NCBI GenBank assembly: GCA_001584585.1
Contig: LSYV01000026.1
Span: 1,235,188 to 1,299,187 of the forward strand
Direction: 5' to 3'
DNA length: 64,000 nt
DNA from: Gonium pectorale
Taxonomy: Eukaryota > Chlorophyta > Chlorophyceae > Chlamydomonadales > Volvocaceae
In this document: positions 22,858 to 35,312 of the stretch, piece by piece
How the letters are laid out: every line of letters starts with the position of its first letter
Position numbering within the stretch: position 1 is the stretch's first letter
Position numbers and translations under genes: made by a program
Notes under the pieces: generated by a model
The model's database searches: none
What the model saw: the letters and a program-made list of their open reading frames with translations, nothing else
What the model was told of the DNA's origin: nothing

Positions 22858-24167
22858 GAGGTCGTGAGAAGCAAGTTTGCGTTTGGTGGGCGAGTTGGAG
22901 CGCGTGACCGCCCAGGAACGCTTGCTCCCCCCAACTTGGCTGGCACGACCAGCAATTGGCTTGGTGGCAAGCGGTAGCGGATTGGGGCCGCCAATATGCG
23001 GCCTGTCCGTTTTCCCAGTCAACTGAGCTGACTTGCTGCATGCTGAAGGGTAGCACCTGCTCAGACTCCCAGTTGACGCGTGCTGGGCATCGGTGTTCTC
23101 TGTGCCAACACGTCTTTTCAGTCAAAAATGTGTCCCATTAAGCGCATCTGGGCCTAATAGATTGGGGTTTCGCGGGATGCGGTGTCGAATAACGACGGAG
23201 GACCGGTTGGTGTGCCTGGGCGCTGTGTACGCTTATAGTGAGTTACACCCGAAGTTGAGGACGGAATAGGCTTTCCCGTCTGCGCAACAAGATTGCCTAC
23301 CGGGTTGAAAAAAAACCGCGTGCTTTCTCGTGCAGTCGGCCACCAGCGCCATGGATGAATGGACGAGAAATTTTAAGGGCTCGTTGATACTCTTTGTGCA
23401 CCAGTTGTCCTCTGACAGGAGAGGGTGGGGCTGAAGTCGACGCGTTTGGCCCTTAGAATATGCGACCCACGGGTCACGTCGTGTAGAACTCTTCCGAATC
23501 CACGCGGGTAAGGCCCTTGGGACAGCACCCCCAGACCGGGAGTGCCGGCCACGCTTCCAATGACTGGGATTTGCTTATGGACGAGCGACATACGTACCTC
23601 CTAGCCCAAGCCTATTGTCGTTGCCGAGCCAAGGTCCCTATGCGAAGTTGGGCACAGCGGTATGCACGGCAATGACATACGTATGCTCTCCCTGTCAAGC
23701 CGACGAAAAGTTCCTGCAGGCTTGTCGATTGCCGAGCCAGAAGCTGGATGCGGAGCAGGTCACCGCCAGGGGTGCCACCATGGACTCGATAGGTCCTAAA
23801 TCAACTGTCGGAGAACAGCTTCCTCTTTGTCCATTGTGCTGATTCCCCTGCCATGCAGCAAATCCTCGGTCGCCAACCGCTGCATCTAATTTGTTGTTAA
23901 CTTGCATGTTGCACGTGCGAAATGTTTGAGTGCATGAATGAATGCCGGCACTTCTTCGGCGATGTGATTACATGACTTCATCTGTGTTGCGCGCCTCGCA
24001 ACACGGAAACACATGTACGACTGTGTGACTGTCCCCAAGTAGCAACCGGATTCGCTGCAGGTGACTCGACAGGGTTAAGAGCGACCTAGATCTAGCATTC
24101 GTGGGATCTAACGTTTGTGGGCTTGCAGACTAATAACCTGAATCTGCCCTGCCAGAGCCAGAGCAAA
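22858..24167. other. intergenic, no gene seen
   Basis: SF3A3 3' UTR and upstream region of the FLU-like gene. No TGTAA was found close to the SF3A3 stop. A GCTTGCAG just before 24129 resembles an acceptor, so the FLU-like gene may have an intron in its 5' UTR. Confidence 0.45.
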
Positions 24168-27100
24168 ATGCAGGCGAAGGATCTTCGCTCACAGGCCAGT
24201 CGCACGCGTCAGCCCTTTCAAGGCGCGCGGGGTGTGGCCCGGCGACCTGTGAGCGTGGTCTGCCAGGCCGGCGGCAACACGGACCAGTCTCGTCGGCAAA
24301 TAATCGGCAGCGTGGTCAGCTTGGGTCTTTCGGCCGTCAGCGCGCCTGCCCTGGCGAACGCCTTTCTGTCATCGACGGGCGCGCGGTAAGCCTCATGTGC
24401 GCGTGTGCTGTGCGCATACGCCCATGTCTGCAATCGCTGAGCTCGACACCCCCGCCATGAATTGGGTTACTGTCATCATCCATGAGTGGCCTCGTCGGCC
24501 TTCGTTCGCACGTCGATTTCCTCCCCCCCCCACCCCCGTGTTCCTGGGGCATACCTGCGTACCCGACTTTGCCCACGCCCCTACCCTCAGCTGCACGGTG
24601 AACCTTATGCATGAATTGTTTGCGGATGTGGCCTCACCTTTCGTGCGCGCAGTGGACTCTTGGCCGAGGAGGAGGAGAAGCTGTACCGCCTGCGCGTGGA
24701 GAAGGAGTCTGAGGCTCGTGAGCAACTACTGGCTGAGCGGCAGAAGCTGGAGGAGGAGGCTAAGGCCTCACAGGTGAGGACATGATGCAGCTTGAAAGCC
24801 AGGAAGCTGACTGTCTGGTTTGTTATGGTTCTGGGATCCCCTTAAGCAGCCCGTGGGGACTTCGTAGCGCATGTCAGCAGTGTCCTGTTGCTACAGGTCC
24901 GCTTGTTAGCAAGTTGAGTAGCGGGGTCTGTCATCCTGTGTTGTTGGGAACACAGTGGGTCCCTCATGAAGTATGCATCCGATCCGGGCCTTGGTGGTTG
25001 CAACGCCACGGCCTCAGCTCCTCAGGAGAGCGGTGTGGACGACAACTCTACGCTGATTGCATAGCTGCACCTCAAAGGAGACGGCCGCACGGACATGCTG
25101 TATAGTTCTTAATGTGACCCTGGGAGGAAGAGGTTGGCAGCCACGGCACTAAACGCATCACGGATCCCACCTACTGGCATATTGCACCATTTCTCGCCGC
25201 TCCCGATCGGCACAAGCTTGGTTGGTGCGGATTTCTGCCGGCGGCACCGAATCCCTGTGCCGGGCTGCCGCACCGCACCCGCAGGCTGGCAAGCTGTGCG
25301 CCACTCCCTTCGGCGTAGACGTGGTGGGCATCACGGAGCTGATTGCGCTCATCGGCGCACTGGTGGGCGGTGTGACGGCGCGGCGGCGCAAGGAGGAGGT
25401 GGAGCGCCTCAACGAGCAGCTCCGCTCCATTAACTTCAACCTGCGTCAGCAGGCCAGGGCGGGCACCGTCTACGCGCCGGGTGAGCAGATGGCGGGTTTT
25501 GTTTTGTGGGTACTTAAAAGGGTGGGTTTGGCTGAAGGAGCTACTTTGCGGGTGCGGAGGGAGGAGTCGCTAGCGATCTCTTGCATCCTTGATGCGGAGG
25601 TGGATCTGAGCTGGTTTGCATGTTGACTGGGATTGACTGGCTCGCGTATGACAGTGGGCGGGGGGCGTCGTCTCGTGTGGAACGCCGCTAAGTCCTGCCG
25701 AGTGCGTAAACGAGTGCGTAAACTGAGCTGCGACCAATACGGTCTGTCTCTGGGTGCTGTGGTCGTTGCTCACGATGGCCGCTCGTACACAAGGTAAAAG
25801 GTGACGTTGTGGTGGTCTGGGTCGTCCCGCCATCCGCCGTGCCCATCCTCCCAGGCCTGAGCTACGCGCCCCCCGCCACTCGCGGCGGCCTCAGCATACT
25901 GCCCGCCCGGGACAACGCCGCGGCCTCGGCGGCCCCGGCTGCGGCCGTGGCGACCGCGGTCGTGACGGCGCCGCCGCCGGCGCCCAAGCCCACGCCGGTT
26001 GCTGCGCCGGCGGCGGCTCCCAGCTCGGCGCCCAACCCCGTCAACACGTTGTTCAGCATGGAGGAGGAGGAGCTCAGCAGCGACCAGATCCAGTGCAAGG
26101 ACGCGCTGCGCGCTGGTGCGTCTTGGCCCGGGGTCGGGGAGGCGCGCGACGTCGGGGAGACGCGCTGGTGGCCTAGGGGGTTCAGCAACATCAATCTGCA
26201 CGAACCAATTCTGACGTGTCATGACGCAAACGACATAGTGAGTCCTAGCTGGTTGTGTGGACGGTGCGCGGCTGCTGCCATGAAGGGAAGTATGGGTGGC
26301 TCGAAAGCAGCCCCGTTTTTGACCATTGCTTCCTAGCTTCCGTGGCATCCAAGCTGCCCCATGCCAACACGCATGCATCCCAAATGCCACCGCAGGCAAG
26401 CGGCTGCTGAAGGAGAAGAACGGCGCAGCGGCGATGGTGCGCTTCGAGAAGGCGCTCATGCTGTCGCGGGCGCTCGCGGACAGGGTGCGTTGCGGACCCG
26501 GGTTTTGGGATCGAGGGACAGCCGGGCTATCTGGTGTACGGGAGGTAGGCAGTCAAGTCGTTCCCCGGCCCTTGAGGGGCTGACACACGGTCCATTCTGC
26601 GGCGGTGGGCGTGACATAGTGGCCTAACAGCATTGGCACGCTGCCAAATTTGTAGAACTGATGTCGTGGCCGCAGTTGTGAAAGTGATCGTCACTCCGGA
26701 ACAGCCCTCGAACAATCCCCTGGCACTGGCACCCTTCCCTTCCTCCCGACCCTCAGGTGCAGGAGCGCCGTGCGCAGCGCGGTCTGGCTGCCTCGTGCCG
26801 CCTGACGCACCAGTACCGCCAGGCCATCAAGCACCTGGAGCGCGTGCTGGAGATCTCCAAGGAGATCGGCGAGTACACCGGTAAGCAGCTGGGTGGGCGG
26901 GGGCGGGCGGGGGCGGGCGGGGGCGCAGGGATCGAACGCAACATTCTCGCGGTTGAGGTTTTGCGCCGGAGAAGGACATGTGCCGTTTGCTCGAAGGCTC
27001 TACGCCGCTAGACGATGGCCCGACCATACTGTTACTCGCATGCCGACCATCGATGGTACGGGCAGGTCCCCGCGTATTACGAATTTGGCGCTGACCCTGT

Positions 27101-27233
27101 TGTGTTGTCCGCAGGTGACGCCGATGCGTACGGCACCATGGCCGATTGCTACACGGATATGGGCGAGTTTGAGAAGGCGGCCGTGTACTACGACAAGTAC
27201 ATTGAGCGCATGAACCGCGATGGCCCCATCTAA
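24168..27233 (+). CDS. FLP: FLU-like protein, TPR regulator of chlorophyll/tetrapyrrole synthesis
   Basis: Seven exons close in frame (375 aa): 24168..24385, 24653..24773, 25285..25480, 25855..26115, 26396..26484, 26757..26880, 27115..27233. An N-terminal basic transit peptide is followed by SRRQIIGSVVSLGLSA and PALANA, then a coiled coil (about residues 74-113, LLAEEEEKLYRLRVEKE). Next comes a membrane segment ITELIALIGALVGGVTA with RRRKEEVERLNEQLRSINF and YAPGLSYAPP, the block I associate with plant FLU. A Pro/Ala-rich linker leads to TPR motifs (GKRLLKEKNGAAAMVRFEKA; RQAIKHLERVLEISKEIGEY; AYGTMADCYTDMGEFEKAAV). In plants FLU sits on the thylakoid membrane and represses glutamyl-tRNA reductase; the Chlamydomonas homologue FLP is alternatively spliced between the coiled coil and TPRs. 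Whether that occurs here is not visible. Confidence 0.9.
26891..26925 (+). repeat. G-rich tract in FLU-like intron 6
   Basis: Repeated GGGCGGGCGG units form many runs of three or more G just inside the 5' part of the intron 26881-27114, a candidate G-quadruplex in DNA or nascent RNA. Confidence 0.6.
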
Positions 27234-28054
27234 GCAGCCGCCGATAGCCCTGCAGCAACCAAGAGGGGCCGCCACGGCTTGGTGGAGTGCCCGGAGCGTT
27301 TCCTCAGGGCCCTTATTCCCACACACCTAAGCCAGCATCCCGTGCACTGACTGGCCAACGCTGGGCAGTCGGTGCCCTGCACCCCGCTACGTCCCGGATA
27401 GGGATCGTGCGAGAGTGCGCTTTGTAGGTCGAGCTTGTCAGTATGGAGAGAGGTTGCGTCGGGGCTGACTGTCGCTTGACGCTATCGGCGGTGCGCAGAG
27501 TGCGTTATGCCGTCGGCGCTTATGCAGCGCCCAGGAGTGTACATTTGGGTGAGCATCGGTGTGTTGTTTATCGGGCTGTCATGCACCTTTTGGGCCATGC
27601 TCACGGAACGGGCGTGGACCACATTATTTTGGTTTATAGTATTCACTTCTGGCGGTCCTTCTGGCGGGTGTTATATCCGGACACGGTAATCCGTCCTTAA
27701 CTCTGTGAGGTGGGAGCGGGCTACTATGCACCTACATCGTCATCGATGGCAGCATAGGAATAAAGCGCCTGATTAGAGGCGCAGGGTTGTCCCGCAGGGT
27801 TGGCAGGGGTGCGGTCGTTCACGCCAAGGGGACGTCCCCAAACATGGGAGCCTACTCCTTGAACCAGTTTTGTGTACGTCATATGTAACCTCTGAAACCG
27901 GCAAATGTCACCAGCCTGAGCAGTAACGCTGGCGCGTATACACACCGAGGCACCCACGGACATGCCTGACACCCGCGTCACGTCAATCAGGAATCGTGAC
28001 AGCACCACCACCTCACAGCAGCTCCGAACCTCTCAGCTCCTGATCGCAAACTCT
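27234..28054. other. convergent intergenic region
   Basis: The FLU-like gene (plus) and the ankyrin-STI1 gene (minus) end towards each other here. TGTAA at 27884-27888 on the plus strand could end the FLU-like transcript (about 650 nt 3' UTR). No clear TTACA for the minus-strand gene was seen. Confidence 0.45.
27884..27888 (+). terminator. candidate TGTAA polyadenylation signal for the FLU-like gene
   Basis: First clear TGTAA found after the stop at 27233; it is rather distant. Confidence 0.3.
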
Positions 28055-31000
28055 TCACAGTTTGGCTGGGCACGCCTCCGGCGCCGGCTCGCCGCCGTCG
28101 AGGCCCTCCAGCTGTGCGCCGCCCGCACTGGCCGCCGCCCGTGCAGCCGCCGCCTGCAGCTCCGCCTGCCGCGCCAGCAGCGAGGCCGCCTGCTGGTGCG
28201 GCATCAGGCCAACCGCCCACATGACGGCGAACGCGAAGAGGGTGATGACCAGCGCGTTGAAGGTCTGGGTCAGCGAGTGCGCCAGCTGTCGTGTGGGGGT
28301 AAAGAGCAGAAAGGCAAGGGGACTGCAGTCAGGAAAAAGCTGCACAGAAAGTGGGATCCGTTAGCGGCCAGCCGGTCTGCGCATCCATTCCAGATGCCAG
28401 CGGGTTGAAGCCCAGGCACCGGTTCCGCGCAAAAACTGAGACAGGGCCTGGCAATCTATTTGCGGGCAAGTCATAGAATCCGCTTCATGGATCCAGCCCA
28501 ATACAGCGTGCCGGTCGCAGTTTGCTTGCAAGCGCACCTCCTCGCCCACGTAGTCGGCCAGTCGCCTGCGCCTGCCCTCCGCCCTGGCCGCGTCCTTTTC
28601 AAACTGCTTGGCGTGCCTGCGTATTGCAGTGCGCAACGGCACGGTTCGGGTAGGGGCCCGCTCGGCAGCAAGCCCGGCGCGCCCCTAGCTCCACCGTTCA
28701 TGAAGGGCCCCGGGGTCCCGGGTCGGTCCGCCGGGCACAGCACAGCACGGATCGCATGCGGGCACTCGAGGGGAGGGAGCGGGCAGTCAAACGCTGCCGA
28801 GCCAACATGTGTGTCTGGCTTTGATGACGCTGATGCGCACAGGTGCCCACCTGTCCACAAAGCCAATGTCTTCGTCCTTCTTGCCGTCGGACACGTCCCA
28901 GGTTGCGGTGGCCGCAGCGCGCAGCTTATCCAGGCGGGCCTGGCCGGCCATTCGGGCTGCGGGGCGGGGCGGGGCGGGGCGGGCAGCGAGGGCCGTAAAC
29001 AATGCTGGGTGTAAAAAGTAGCCTCTGCGGCGAACCTCAGACCACATGGTTTGTTGCATCGGCCTTGCTGCCCTGGTTTCAAACATGCGTTGCTTCCGGA
29101 CAATGCGACCCACCCTTGAACGTAAGGTCGTCCTCGTGCGGAAGCGGCTCGTTGCCAGACTTGGCCTCGCCGCCACCCGCGGCCGGCGTCGGCTGTACGG
29201 CGTCCTTGCCCGCCGTCGCGCCCTCCGCCTGCGCCGCCTCCCTCTCCGCCGCCCTTGCCAGCAGGCGGCTGCGCTGCGGCTCGGGCACCGCAGCTGTGGC
29301 GCTCTTGAGCACCGCCTGGAGCCCAACGAGCGCAAGACACGGCATGAACGCGTCAGCAAGCTAATGAGCGATGTACGGCACCGCACACAAAGTCGGTTAA
29401 CTTCAGCGGAAAGAGGAAAACGCCCCGAGGGAAAGGCGACCCCCCAGGCAGCGGCATTCGTGACCAACTCCCCTGACGGTCATCATAGCCCGCCATCGCC
29501 CCCGCGCAGTGCAAGCTTGTAGCGCATGTGCGAGGCAGCGAACTATTGCGACGCTGCCGTGCGTACTGCAGCACGGTGCCCCAGGCACCAAGCTAGAGGC
29601 GAACTTGCTGGAGGGCCCCGAGCCCTGGACCACCTCCTACGCACCTTGGCGGCGCTCATGGCGGCTGCTCGCTGCATCAGGGTAAACTCCTCCCGCTTGG
29701 CAGCCGTGCAGGCGAGGTCGTTGTCGGGCAGGTCCGCCCGGAGGTCGTCAACAACCACCTGGCGAGCGCAAAGGGCGCAGTCAGCCCAACTTCCACGCCG
29801 TCACACAAGGGGGGGGGGGTGAACACGGAAGCTGCGACATTTATTAACACATGCACATACACACACAAGCTGCAGACCTCGCTCCTGGCGGCAATCAAGG
29901 GAAGAAACCACTGCGGAATAAACATGCTTGCTGTGGCAAGGGGGCGGCGGCAGCGCTGGCAACAGCAAGCCGGACAGCCAGGGCGGGTCGCGCGCGCACC
30001 TTGAGCCCGCCCGCCTTGCTCGTGATGGCGTGCAGGCGCTTAAACTTGGCGGTCACGTTCATCACGGCCGCCTGGTTCTCATAGCTGCGGCCAGCGGGGG
30101 CCAAGCAGAATCATGGGATCGGTGCAGGCGTACGAACGTCCAACGAACGTGCAAACGTGCAGCCGGCGGCGAGGTAGGTTCGAGGCAGGGAAACAACCGA
30201 CTACGGCATAATGAATCGGGTCGCTGAAGACCGTGCATGGCCGACTTGGCAGGTATGGGCAGCACACGCAACGTAGCGCTCCGCGCTCAGTACGGTACAC
30301 CCTCATGCTACTGCGCGCCGGCAGCAACAACTCAGACCAGCAGGCAGGAGGGAAGAGGAGGGGCGCCCTTGCCAGTTGCCTCACACGCGCACATGCGGGA
30401 TATGCTTTGCTCTGCGGAAGCTCTGGGCACGCCCTTCGCAATCCCAACATACTCAGACACACCGCCCAGCGTTGAGTACTTGGAGGGTCACTTAGATGGG
30501 TCGGGCTCATGGGCTGCCAGCTAGGTTGCTTTGTCGTTTATAGAGCTGTTCTGTCGCTTATAGAACTGTTTTGAGCATACCGTTACGCATACATAATACA
30601 CACCGCTCTAGGGTGTTTGTCTTCTTGACGTCCTCCAGAGCGGCGATAACGTTGGGGTCGCGGATGTCGGCCTGGAAGTCCTCGTCGGCGCGGAGGGCGG
30701 CGATCGCCCTGGGATTCAGGGCAGCAGCGGCCGAGAGGGCAACGGTGCGACGCGCGGATGGAAGATTGGACGGCCTTAGATGGCTAGGAGTCGTGCCCTT
30801 CTTCCGTACAAAGCGGTGTGAGGCGGACACATGGAAGTGTAGCGGGAAGACACTGAGAACAAGCAGTCATGGGCCATCCCTCAGCGCGCTGCACAGACTT
30901 ACGGTTCTGCCGCCAGGACACGTAGTCGCCACCCCCAAGCGGGCGCCTTGACAAGAGGCGAGGACATAGGTCCCGGCATCTAAGCAAGTATCTGTGGCAA

Positions 31001-33629
31001 ATTGTGGGGCACGACCCGGGAAGACGATAAGACCCACCCGAACAGCTCCACCATGCTCATGGCATGCCGCAGCCCCGAGATGGCAGTCTGAGCCTCGGAG
31101 TCCAGGTACGGCAGCTCAGCCACCTGCCGATCGCTCATGCGGGCATACGACTCGACCTGCCGCGGATGGAAAACAGCGAGCAAGAGGGTTGGCGCTCCCC
31201 AAAGGATGCTGTGAAGATGGATGCTTGCGGGAAAGAAAGCCGCTGACGGAGAACCCGCGGCGCTCGCAAACGCGACCCTGCGTCCAACGTCCGTGTCCCC
31301 ATCTATCCGACCACCAGCTACGGGCATGAAACACAGCAGGTACATCCTGGGATAACCGCCGCCTCTAGCGGTCCTGGACCGTACCTTTGCCATCTGCTGC
31401 TGCGTTGACATCTCCAGGAATTGCCTCAGGAACATGGCCGCCGGGCTCTCCTCCTCCTCCTCCTCCGCCTCCTCCACCGCGTCCTCTTGGTCTCCATCCG
31501 CACCCAAGTCGCCGTCGCTGCCGCCGCCCGCACCCGTCTCCCTGCGCCGCCGCGCCGCGGCGCCCTTTCCCATCGAGGCGCCGCCCTTCTGCACCGCGGC
31601 GCGAGCCAGCGCCTTGAACGCCCGCCGCGCCGACCGCACCAGCGCGCGCTGCTCGCGGGCCCGCTTCTCGTCCCCCGCGTCGGCGTCGGGCCCCTCGGGC
31701 AACGGCAGACTCCCGGGTGGCGGGGGCGGAGGCGGGGCCTTGGGCGGGGCGACCTTGGGGACCAGCTCCAGGGGCATCTTGCCCTGCTGCGTGTGGCTCA
31801 GCGGGTCAGCTCCTGCGGCGCAGAGGAGGGGCGAGTAGGGTAGTCTCAAGGCTTTGCACCCCGGAGGAGCTGGCCCTAGAGCGGATCTGCGCTGCATTTA
31901 CGCGGTGATGATGATGCACACGCCTTGGGTGCAGGAACGCCCGTCAATGATACGGTATCGTCGCACGCCGATGCCTCTGCAATACTGCACTTGGCAACCG
32001 AGTACCCCGCCAGCCACAAGCGCGTACGGCGCACGTACCCTTCTCCAGCAGCACTTGCACGGTCTCCTCGTCGCCCGACAGCGCCGCGGCGTGCAGGCAC
32101 GTGAGCCCCGCGTCCGTTGCCACGGCGTCCAGCTCGCAGCCGCCCTTCAGGCCCAGCAGCCACTCCACCGCGGTCGCCTGACGCGGGACAACGCGAGGCA
32201 CAGCGCACGATGCGATGTGCGTTAGGATGCGGAAATTGAGAAAACAAGGGTTCGCCTACGTTGCAAATCATTCAGGCAGCAGCCGGATAGACCTTGCGAA
32301 AGCGACTAGCACCCCCGTCTCCCACAGCCTACGGTGCCCTGTCCATAAAGAGCGGTTGAGAGATGGCTAGATTGCCAGTTTCCGACGCCGAGCCCGCTCA
32401 CCCGGCCTAGGCCCGCCGCCAGGTGCAGCAGCGGCATACTACGGTACGTGACCGCCAGGGCCGCTGCCAGCCCGCCCTCCGCCCGGCCGGCCAGGTACTC
32501 GGCGGCGTCAATGCGCCCCGCGAGCACCGCCTCGGCGAAAGGCGTCAGGGAGCGCTTGTTGGGCACGTGCAGCTGTGCGGTGTGTGCGGTAGAGGACGGA
32601 ACGGGGGATCGTAGTGAGACGAAACGAGGCGGGGTAGTGTTGACGTTGGGATACGTTGAGGGGTCACGTCAACCCCTTGGGGAAGGGCAGATGGAATCAG
32701 CTCATTGTTGTGGGAAGTCTTCGGCTCGTGTTGGTGCCGTTGCACTGTTTAGGCTCAACCCCGGGTCCTTCCTAGGAAATAAAAAGTAATCCGAATGTGA
32801 AGTACTCCGATTTGCTGCGGGCCGGATGGGCCATATAATGGTCCGCCTCGTCGTGTTCCGCAAGGCCCACCTTGGCTCCCGCCTCCACGAGCGCCTTGAC
32901 GGCCTCAAGGCCACCATGCCTGGCCGCCAGGTGCAGCGGGCAGTCATCCGCCGCGTCGGGGGCATCCCGCCAGCACCCCTTGGCCAGCAGCACCGACACG
33001 CACGCCGCATGGCCGCCTGCGAACGTCCCGGCATGTTGGCAGGGGGCCGGGTCATGCGACTTTGGTGTCAGTGGCGCATCACATCTTACTCCCGCAAAGC
33101 AGGCCTAGGTCATGCATGACATGAAAGGGCGCATGGATATGAGATTGCAGTTCTCCCACGCTACGACGGGTATGTGCCCGTGACCCCAAGCATAATGGGG
33201 TTGCATGTAGCCACCTGCTGCTGCGTAGTGAAGAGCTCCGCGTCCGCTGTTATCCTCGGCGTCCAGGTCCACGCCCTTCGTGGACAAGTATTCCAGAATG
33301 TCGGGATGACCGTTCGACGCAGCATAATGGACAGCCTGCCGCCCGTTCTTGTCTTTCGTACGAGGAGTTGCCCCTTGGCCGATCAAGTCTTCGACCTGCA
33401 CAACGCATCCAAACGCATGATGAGAGGCTCCAAACGCCCACCCGTAAGATAACCTTACATCCCCAAGCAATCCTCTCGCCGATGCCCACAGGAGCAGCTC
33501 GCCCTTGTCTGCGTCCCGCTTCAGCTGCGAGCAGGGTTGAAGCCAACGGTCGGTCCAAGAGAAGTAAATCCATAAACTGCAAATGTGATGTATCACCTCT
33601 TCTACGAGCTGATCGTGCGTGCTGCCCAT
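28055..33629 (-). CDS. ankyrin-repeat + STI1-domain protein with C-terminal membrane segment
   Basis: Fifteen exons on the minus strand close in frame (759 aa). Plus coordinates, 5' to 3': 33597..33629, 33459..33524, 33215..33395, 32871..33016, 32402..32572, 32039..32177, 31385..31812, 31038..31156, 30604..30783, 30000..30084, 29645..29758, 29114..29315, 28851..28956, 28538..28616, 28055..28285. Residues 20-265 are ankyrin repeats (GRQAVHYAASNGHPDILEYL; DDCPLHLAARHGGLEAVKAL; AGLTCLHAAALSGDEETVQV). A Pro/acidic linker follows ([24 protein letters not shown]). Residues about 440-515 match an STI1/Hop-type motif (NPRAIAALRADEDFQADIRD and YENQAAVMNVTAKFKRL), as in co-chaperones and Tic40. A charged coiled-coil region then leads to one membrane helix (NALVITLFAFAVMWAVGLM) and a 45-residue Ala-rich tail. 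I infer a membrane-tethered chaperone or targeting adaptor; the membrane is unknown. The exon 9 acceptor could be at 30783 or 30774. Confidence 0.8.
28961..28980 (+). repeat. (GGGGC)4 microsatellite in an intron
   Basis: On the minus coding strand this is the pyrimidine-rich tract directly before the acceptor of exon 28851..28956. Length variation here could affect splicing. Confidence 0.7.
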
Positions 33630-35090
33630 CGCTGATTCCGGGGCAGTGCGCAGTAGGGGCGTCACTGATTCGCAATTTCCGCTGCTTTAAATCACTTCCC
33701 AAATCACGTCTAGACTTGGCGTTTACGAGCATCCTTCCGCATGTTATGAACTTCCAACCGTGTAACCGCTATCATAACCGCCTCGCCCGTGCACCACACT
33801 CGCCAGCTCGGCACTTGGCAGTCTTGGCAATGCCGACGACTACCGTGTAGACTCTCGGCAGCGCCTGACGCGAAGCTGAAAGCAGGGCAAGGGCATTATG
33901 GCCCCCTGAGAATGAGGAAGGGCCGGGAGCAACAGGTTTGGCAGGCGAGCTGGGAAGGTGCCTTTTGCTTAAGCCCACACATGGCTGCAGGAGGAATGGG
34001 CTCGGGTCGAGAGGCTTGGACATGCATTTCCGAAAACCAATAAAAACAGACACAGAATCGGGGAAGGAACAGGCACATCTGTGACCCGTGGTCCTTGATG
34101 AGAGTCAGTAGTCCTCAGTACCCGTAGTAAGGCTGCAGTACTGCAGCTGCAGCCAGAGCCCGCCGCTGCCCCCTTCACTGCCTCCTCCTGTCGGGCTACC
34201 GCTTAGTCCCCGCCCTCGGCTGCTGCGGTGATGTCCAAGGCGCTGTGCCCACAGCGTGTCGTGACAGGCCGATAAGGGCGACTTCTGTTGGTGGCGAGCA
34301 GGACCGCCACGCCATAGCATGACCGGGCCAAGGTTCGGCCTGTGTGAAATCCCGCCCAACCCGCAACCAACTTCGCGCCAAACGAATTTCTCATCCTGCA
34401 TGCGACATTGACCCCCTCGACGCTCATTACTTTTCGGTTGGGTGAGTGTGAAACCTGCAGAGAAAGAGGGAGCCCGCCTTTACGGCCATACACGCCCGAA
34501 GGCGCGACGTTTCCAATAGGGCGGGCAGGTACAGAGCAAGACACGTGACTTTTGTCCCACCCCCTAAAGAACCGGCCAACCAGCTTACCCGGTTTCTCGA
34601 ACTACCTAGTTGAGCGCTACTTGTCAAGGTTGAGCTGCGGTGTTCTTGTTGTCGCCCACCCGGCTGTATACAGACCTGGAATGATGGAACCTGGAACAGG
34701 TGCGGTGTGTGGAAAGAAAGAGAACCGAGCGGTGTGTACAACTTATCCCCGCACAGCCCCACAGTCCCGCACACCGTGTGTGCGCACGTGTGTGTGCGCT
34801 GGTTCTGAGGGGTCGCAGGGTGCAGTTTGCGGTGGTTGGCCCCGGTAACGGTCAACCACCACTGAGTTGCACTCTCCTCTCCCCTGCCACAGCAGCGTGT
34901 TATCCAGGACGAGCTCAGATGACAACTAGCTGAGGTTAACGAACGGTGCACCGTGCACGGCATGCGCAAGGTGTGTGTATCCCGCCATCCCCTGAGCAAG
35001 CCCGTGCTTCAATCTCAAGTGCACACGCCATGGCCTATCTGCGTGCCCGACTGCCTCATGGGGCCTTGATCTGCGGACGCTATGGTTGTC

Positions 35091-35125
35091 AAAAAGGAAA
35101 CGGAAACAGGGAAGGCAGCCTCTAC
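35091..35125 (-). repeat. short dispersed repeat, copy 2 (inverted)
   Basis: 34 of 35 bases match the reverse complement of 991-1025. Read on the plus strand it encodes KGNGNREGSLY within an ORF that otherwise looks non-coding. Confidence 0.7.
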
Positions 35126-35307
35126 GGTCAAGCATGTTTCCAGCAGGGCGCCGAGCAAAGGGCATGGCAGGCGACGGGTACGAGCAGGCGGGCCCTCCCG
35201 GCTGTCGTTCATCCAGGCTTCATGTCTAGGCAGACGATGTCGCCCAGGGCCAGAGCGTCATCGAGGCCCGTCGCTGCATACCAGCACGCAGTTGGAGGGG
35301 CTAGAGC

Positions 35308-35312
35308 TTACA
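35308..35312 (-). terminator. candidate TGTAA polyadenylation signal for the VIT/VWA gene
   Basis: TTACA on the plus strand, about 850 nt beyond the minus-strand stop at 36161. The distance makes this weak. Confidence 0.2.

Noticed and set aside
23373..23591. Minus-strand ORF of 72 codons between SF3A3 and FLU-like genes
   Set aside because: No domain, no splice context, and codon composition is unlike neighbouring genes.
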